From Phorcus lineatus (Eukaryota > Mollusca > Gastropoda > Trochida > Trochidae), in the NCBI GenBank assembly GCA_921293015.1, contig OV121081.1, forward strand, positions 1,922,001 through 1,986,000: 64,000 nt of DNA, given 5' to 3'. Both the position numbers and the translations under genes were made by a program. Below are positions 59,054 through 64,000 of the stretch, piece by piece. The number at the start of each line of letters is the position of its first letter. The first letter of the stretch is position 1. The notes under the pieces are model-generated. The model had not been told where the DNA came from and made no database searches. It saw only the letters and a list, made by a program, of their open reading frames with translations.

Positions 59054-62000
59054 ATGCAGACTCAACCAAATGCATCTAAACATCCTTTTCATCTCGTACT
59101 CTTCTTCTGCTTCCTGTTTGTAGCAACTAACTTCGTCAACAAGGTAAAGTTGGCCTCATTCTTATTAAATATAATCAATATGATGTGATTCTTTAATTTG
59201 TGTTCAAGAATTGTGTATTGGATTATGTTTGCTCTGTCAGATTTGACAAAAATGTATACTCATCCAAACAGCTTGTTTGAAGTCTTAAGTGATATAAATC
59301 TAATAAATCAGAAATCTTGTAATAAGTTCCTTTTTTATTGACATGAGAAACAAAGTATCAGTAAAATGAAATTATGTTAACATTATTTAAGATTAAAGTT
59401 TGAAAAAAGTTAAGATTAAAGTTATATCTTGGTTCTTTTCCAGTATGTACTATCCGTCCTGAAGTTTACATATCCAACTATCTTTCAAGGGTGAGTGTTT
59501 ATGTCTCACTTTTATCTCTATGACATCTTCTTGTAAAAGTAACAGCACTTTTAAGAAAAAGAAAAAATCATACAAATATATATTTATTGTTGGGTAGACT
59601 GATTTTTTATGAGAGATGTATGAGAACGGTTGTGTCGATATGACGTTACTCTTGCTGCTTCACAGATGGCAGACACTAGTTGGAGCTGCACTGTTGCGAG
59701 TCCTTATTGCGACCGGTCACCTGGAACACCTCCTCTCGGCGGTACGCAGGTACGTTCAGTTGTCCAGGTGAATTGTGAATTGTGAATGGGACAGTAACAC
59801 AAGTATATAATAGAGATAGACAATAATTGAGATTGTGCAAGTTTGATCGTAACCCATACAGAAAACACTTCATAGGTTGTAGGTCTAAAACTTCTGACCT
59901 ATATCACTCTTCCCTATAGAGGGAATTCTTTCCATGTAACATTCTCAAAACATCCCCTAGCAATGAAAATCTACAAACTCATCTCTATGCAATGAAATTT
60001 ACCTTCCATCTCTGCTGAGGGCTTCCTTGTAAGAGGTGAATTGATTTGGGGTTTAAGGGGATTCGAACCACGGACCTTTTGATAGGAAGCTGAACACACT
60101 AACCACTGGCTATCACGCTCCCTACCTTGAAAGAAATATGTGTGCACAGCAAAGGTGAAGAAAGTATAGCTTTCATGATGGTACATTCCTTATATTTACC
60201 TGTACCTGTTTTCTTATTTCCGACTACCAGACCAGATATCGCGGTGTGGTTACCTGGAATGGTTCTCTTCGTTGTCTCAATATACTCTGGATCCAAGGCT
60301 CTTGCCAATCTGGTGAGTGACAATGTTGGAAATAATAAAATCCTTAATAAATTATGTGCAAACCTTTCTTATTCCAGCCTATGTGTCTTGAGGTGTTGGA
60401 TAATGCATCGTTCAGCATGTCCTGGAATTATCAGTACCTCTTTCAAGTAAAATCATATTCGAACTTTCCATCCAAGATTTTAGGTGTGGAATGGTACTTT
60501 GCTGGCTCTGCTCTGTTCAGTGATTCATTCAGTGTCCATTGTTTATTTGCTAAGATTTTATTGCGTCCAAAAATAAATTTGATATTAGTCTGCAACCTTG
60601 ATTAAAAAAAAAGTAAATCTTGTCATTGAAGAGATATTTCATCTATTTATGATCTCAGACTTATTTACTGTTTCTCAATTTCTTCTGAGGATACTGATTA
60701 ATGTTGCTTTTTTACAGGCGGTGCCAATTTTCTTTTCCCTGCAGAACCTGACAATTGTGATCAAATGGATCGGGGAGCTGGCTCTGAATAGACAGGTATA
60801 ACAATTCCTTCTCTCAATATCTCTGTTTTCTCTTTTCTCTATAAGGCAGAATCACATATTTATAAAATTTGGTTATATTTCCTCTTGTATTTTAAGCATA
60901 ACATCTTTTAATTTTTAATAAAGGAAGAGGTTAGCATGATTGTGTCCTTTTCAACAGAATTTTATTTTGATAAGAACATTATGTTTACCCTCAAACGATA
61001 TTCATGAAATATTCCTAATCCTTTTGTTGTTACAAAAAAAAAATCACGGTTGGAATCATGAATAATTGATCATGAATGTGTTCCCCATTACCAAATGAAC
61101 ATGAATTGATGAAAGCAAGAGACTGGATCCAAGCTGATAAAATTTCAAAAAGTGTGTTTCTGTTTTCCAGTTGACAGGTGTGTTTGTGTACATCATGCTA
61201 ATGTTGATGACCGTATCGTCCATAGCGGTCGTCAAGACTGACCCACAGGTTAGTGTATGAATATTCTCTTACAAGTAACTTTAATTTTTTTTTTCTTTTT
61301 CCCTGAAATATGTATATAATTGTTTGTCTTTAGGAATTACAGTGTATGCTTGATAATTATTTTAGTATGAAAATTGTATGTATTAAGGATAAAATAATGT
61401 CCTGAATGTTAATCCATACGTCCTTTAATGCAGTTTAATTATTGTACACTTAATAGATAACGCTTTTGTCAAGAAATGATAATGTTATTATTTCATTGGA
61501 TGGTATAAGATGGTTAATAGTATTAACATCGGATCCTCTGTGTATTACTAAACGGGGTGAAATTGGACCTCTCCTCTGCTATAGTTTTCTAACTGTAGTT
61601 ATGATAATTTTGTTTGATTTCAGTTCAGCCCGGAGGGTTACTTCTGGATGAGTGTGCACATTTTCAGTACAGGTGAGTTGGAGAGTCTGAGGAAGGTTCA
61701 GGACTGCTCTCCCCTAATGTCAACTTCCTCTGCAAGTCACAACTCGTGCCAGTTTTAACAATCACTGACTAATTAACTTAGTTAAATAATGGTCCCACTA
61801 TGACTAGATAGTCACTTGTAAACTCTACATGCTCAGTGCTCTGCGTTGAACAAAATGACCAGTATGTGATTAAGAAAATTGAACTTGCAAGCATTATGGC
61901 ATACAGAATTATCTCCCTTTAACAGTTCATTTTACAATCTTATCACCAATACATTATGCACATTGAGATGGTTCTATCTTTTACAGGCCTCATAGATATT

Positions 62001-63699
62001 TATACAAACATTGTGAAAGGAAGAATTAAACTAAGGTAAGTTTATATCTATACAAATGAGATTTTTTTAGGATATTTATGTATGTTCATGGTTCATTCAT
62101 TCAATCTTTTTAATGATTCTATAGATTGCTAGCTCACTCATATTACATCTTGTACATATTCCAAACTTTACATTAACAGTACAAAATTACAGTAGTCAAA
62201 ATATTTGTAAAATCTGTGCATTCTTTATTTTCAGCTCTCTAGAAAGACTTTATTCAAGTTATATTTATAGGTAAGTTTAAGAATATTTTAAAACAGTATT
62301 TTACTTAACCATAAGTGTAAATTGAAATTAGAACAATGCAAGAATTACTGTTTCTGTTTCAGTTTTCTAATCCTGGCTCCATCCAGTTACTTTCTTGGTA
62401 TGTATAATAATAAGCATTATAATCAGAAAAACAAGTCACCCAAAGATAAATATCATGATAAAATCTATTAAGGGTGAGCAATATAGAACCAACACGATAC
62501 ATACCGGTACACTCTTATGAAAATATCCAATATATTAGTGGTTTTAAAACGAACAATTTCGGTGAAAATTGTAGAAAAACGTAACCAAAAAAATGTGATT
62601 TTACTGAAATTTGTAACAAAATGTTAACTCTGAAAATGAAAATAGCACAGACATGTAAAAGTCAGATAGTAGTCACTTAATTATCTCTCTTGACAAAGCG
62701 ATGGGCCAGTAGAGCATTGATCACTGTTCTCAATACTGTTATTTAGTCGAGAGAGCATGGAAAAACTTAAAAATGAAAAGTACCAATATATTGCAATGCG
62801 TATTGCAATATGTTTTTCTGTATTGCAATAAAGAAATGAGGAGCGATACCCATCCTTAAAATCTATTTTTTTGCATATATTGATCTAATTTCAGTCATCA
62901 ATGGTTTCATTATGTTATCGCAACATCCTATGTTTTCTTTTTTTTTTATCCTTTCATATAGGTGATGCCCTAGAAGCCAGTAATTTTCCATATCTATACT
63001 TCGCCAAATTTTACATCGGCTGTATTTTAAGGTATGAACTATTTTGTTTTTCACTAGATTAAATTAACACTAATTTATCGATATTTAACAAAAAAAAGCC
63101 TTCTCAAATAAAGGAGTTATCTTTGTAAAAACAACTGATAAGTTTGTAGATCTAAAGACTGATAATGCGTCTCCGACTCTTCTGTAGAGTAGTGATAATT
63201 GCTTTGGTAGGCCTAAACTAGTTTTAAAGATTCATATAAGCTTTATCATGATAATCTAACTGAAATATTAGTCCTTGTGACAGAAATTTCTGATCGCCAT
63301 ATTAGTTAGATGAAGCTGTTCGCTCTCTGTTAAGTTATTTGCTTACTTTAGGCTCAACTAAACTAAACTAAAAATTTCTACTACACTTTAAAGTCAGTCA
63401 CCTGAAAGGGGCAAGAAGTAGCCTAGAAACATTGTGAGAAATCAAATAAGAAGTTGTTATCCATAAGAATAGTCTTGTATTGTCACACCAACTTCTAAAT
63501 GCCTTTGAAAAATTTCATCCTGTATGAAGGTGTTGAAACACACTGTAAGAGCAATTTGTGACTGCCATATTACTCTATGAAGCAGTTTGCTCTCTGTTGA
63601 AGTGGTGTGTGCGGAGTGTTCCTCAGTCTGCTGTCTCTCCGGCTCCAGGAGGAAGATACTCACGGTCTCGACTTCCAGGCCTCTGTTGCCATCAGCAAG
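59054..63699 (+). CDS. TMEM241: TMEM241-like multi-pass membrane protein (nucleotide-sugar transporter family), 3' end outside window
   Basis: Twelve exons join in one frame with GT-AG introns: 59054-59143, 59444-59490, 59666-59749, 60231-60312, 60718-60795, 61171-61248, 61624-61672, 61987-62035, 62235-62270, 62363-62397, 62962-63031 and 63603-63699. The start ATG is the first in frame and is followed by a hydrophobic segment (HLVLFFCFLFVATNFVNK). The signature YVLSVLKFTYPTIFQGWQTL is very close to that of vertebrate TMEM241, as are WLPGMVLFVVSIYSGSKALANL, FSPEGYFWMSVH and FPYLYFAKFYIGC. Several further membrane spans follow. Family knowledge: TMEM241 is a Golgi protein related to SLC35 nucleotide-sugar transporters, reported to act on UDP-GlcNAc. 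The terminal exons, with the last helices and stop, lie beyond the window. Confidence 0.9.
60050..60124 (-). repeat. tRNA-derived SINE head / tRNA pseudogene
   Basis: The minus strand carries TAGCCAGTGG (A box, 60112-60103) and GGTTCGAATCC (B box, 60069-60059) at tRNA-like spacing. The anticodon arm does not fold convincingly, so this is a SINE promoter or pseudo-tRNA, not a functional tRNA. It lies antisense in intron 3 of the TMEM241-like gene. Confidence 0.5.
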
Positions 63700-64000
63700 G
63701 TGAATCTACCCGGGTTTGGCTAAACAACATTCTTTAACAGGACTGTGCACGACTGAAAGTCAAACTGTAGCTTTTCTGATGGCAATTGTTTTTGCATGTG
63801 CACAAATTTCTAATTTATTGTTCATGAACAGTTATTTATAGGTGAGGCAGGTTAGGGGTTTCCTAGTTGTGAGACAGTGAGAGATTGCCTTTAAAGATCG
63901 ACTGAAATGACCCATGGCAATTTTCGTGATTCATAAAATATGTATTCTAATTTGCCAGTAACTTGAGTTTAAATTTTCGAAATCGGCCGATAAACAACTT

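Noticed and set aside
60050-60124. Functional tRNA gene
   Set aside because: A and B boxes are present, but the cloverleaf stems are not convincing. It is better explained as a SINE head.

Overview
This is an AT-rich, intron-bearing animal nuclear window with no bacterial features. It holds a tandem family of macro-domain / RING / Deltex E3 ligase genes, a CARD-caspase-like gene, a TMEM241 orthologue, a DIRS retrotransposon, MITEs, tRNA-derived relics and large satellites. This mix suggests a lophotrochozoan, most likely a bivalve mollusc. The species call is an inference.

Layout. (1) 0.9-6.8 kb: Deltex-like gene copy 1 (+), four coding exons and an IRF/ISRE-type motif about 2.5 kb upstream. 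(2) 6.8-11.9 kb: no gene; repeats. (3) 11.9-31.3 kb: duplication unit A with Deltex-like copy 2 (+). Its presumed 5'UTR intron has been stretched by a ~4 kb TATAC-type satellite and a 6.4 kb decayed DIRS retrotransposon. A 2.2 kb fold-back element sits in the next intron. (4) 31.4-44.5 kb: duplication unit B with Deltex-like copy 3 (+). It has a one-base frameshift before the RING, and its last-exon/3'UTR junction has grown into a 21-unit minisatellite. A LINE fragment and other repeats lie in its first intron. (5) 46.3-50.8 kb: a five-exon CARD-caspase-like gene (-) whose catalytic cysteine is replaced. (6) 51.3-54.3 kb: two tandem units of a hairpin-ended repeat. (7) 56.3-57.5 kb: a small three-exon gene (+) of unknown function. 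(8) 59.05-63.7 kb: twelve exons of a TMEM241-like Golgi nucleotide-sugar-transporter homologue (+), cut by the window end.

How the genes may work together. In vertebrates the DTX3L E3 (RING + Deltex C-terminal domain) acts with the macro-domain protein PARP9 in interferon-induced ADP-ribose/ubiquitin signalling. Here a macro-type domain and the RING-DTC module are in one polypeptide. All three copies have TTTCNNTTTC motifs upstream, two of them in a conserved promoter-like block. A caspase pseudoenzyme lies next to the cluster. A tandemly expanding innate-immune locus is the simplest reading, but regulation and function are inferred, not shown.
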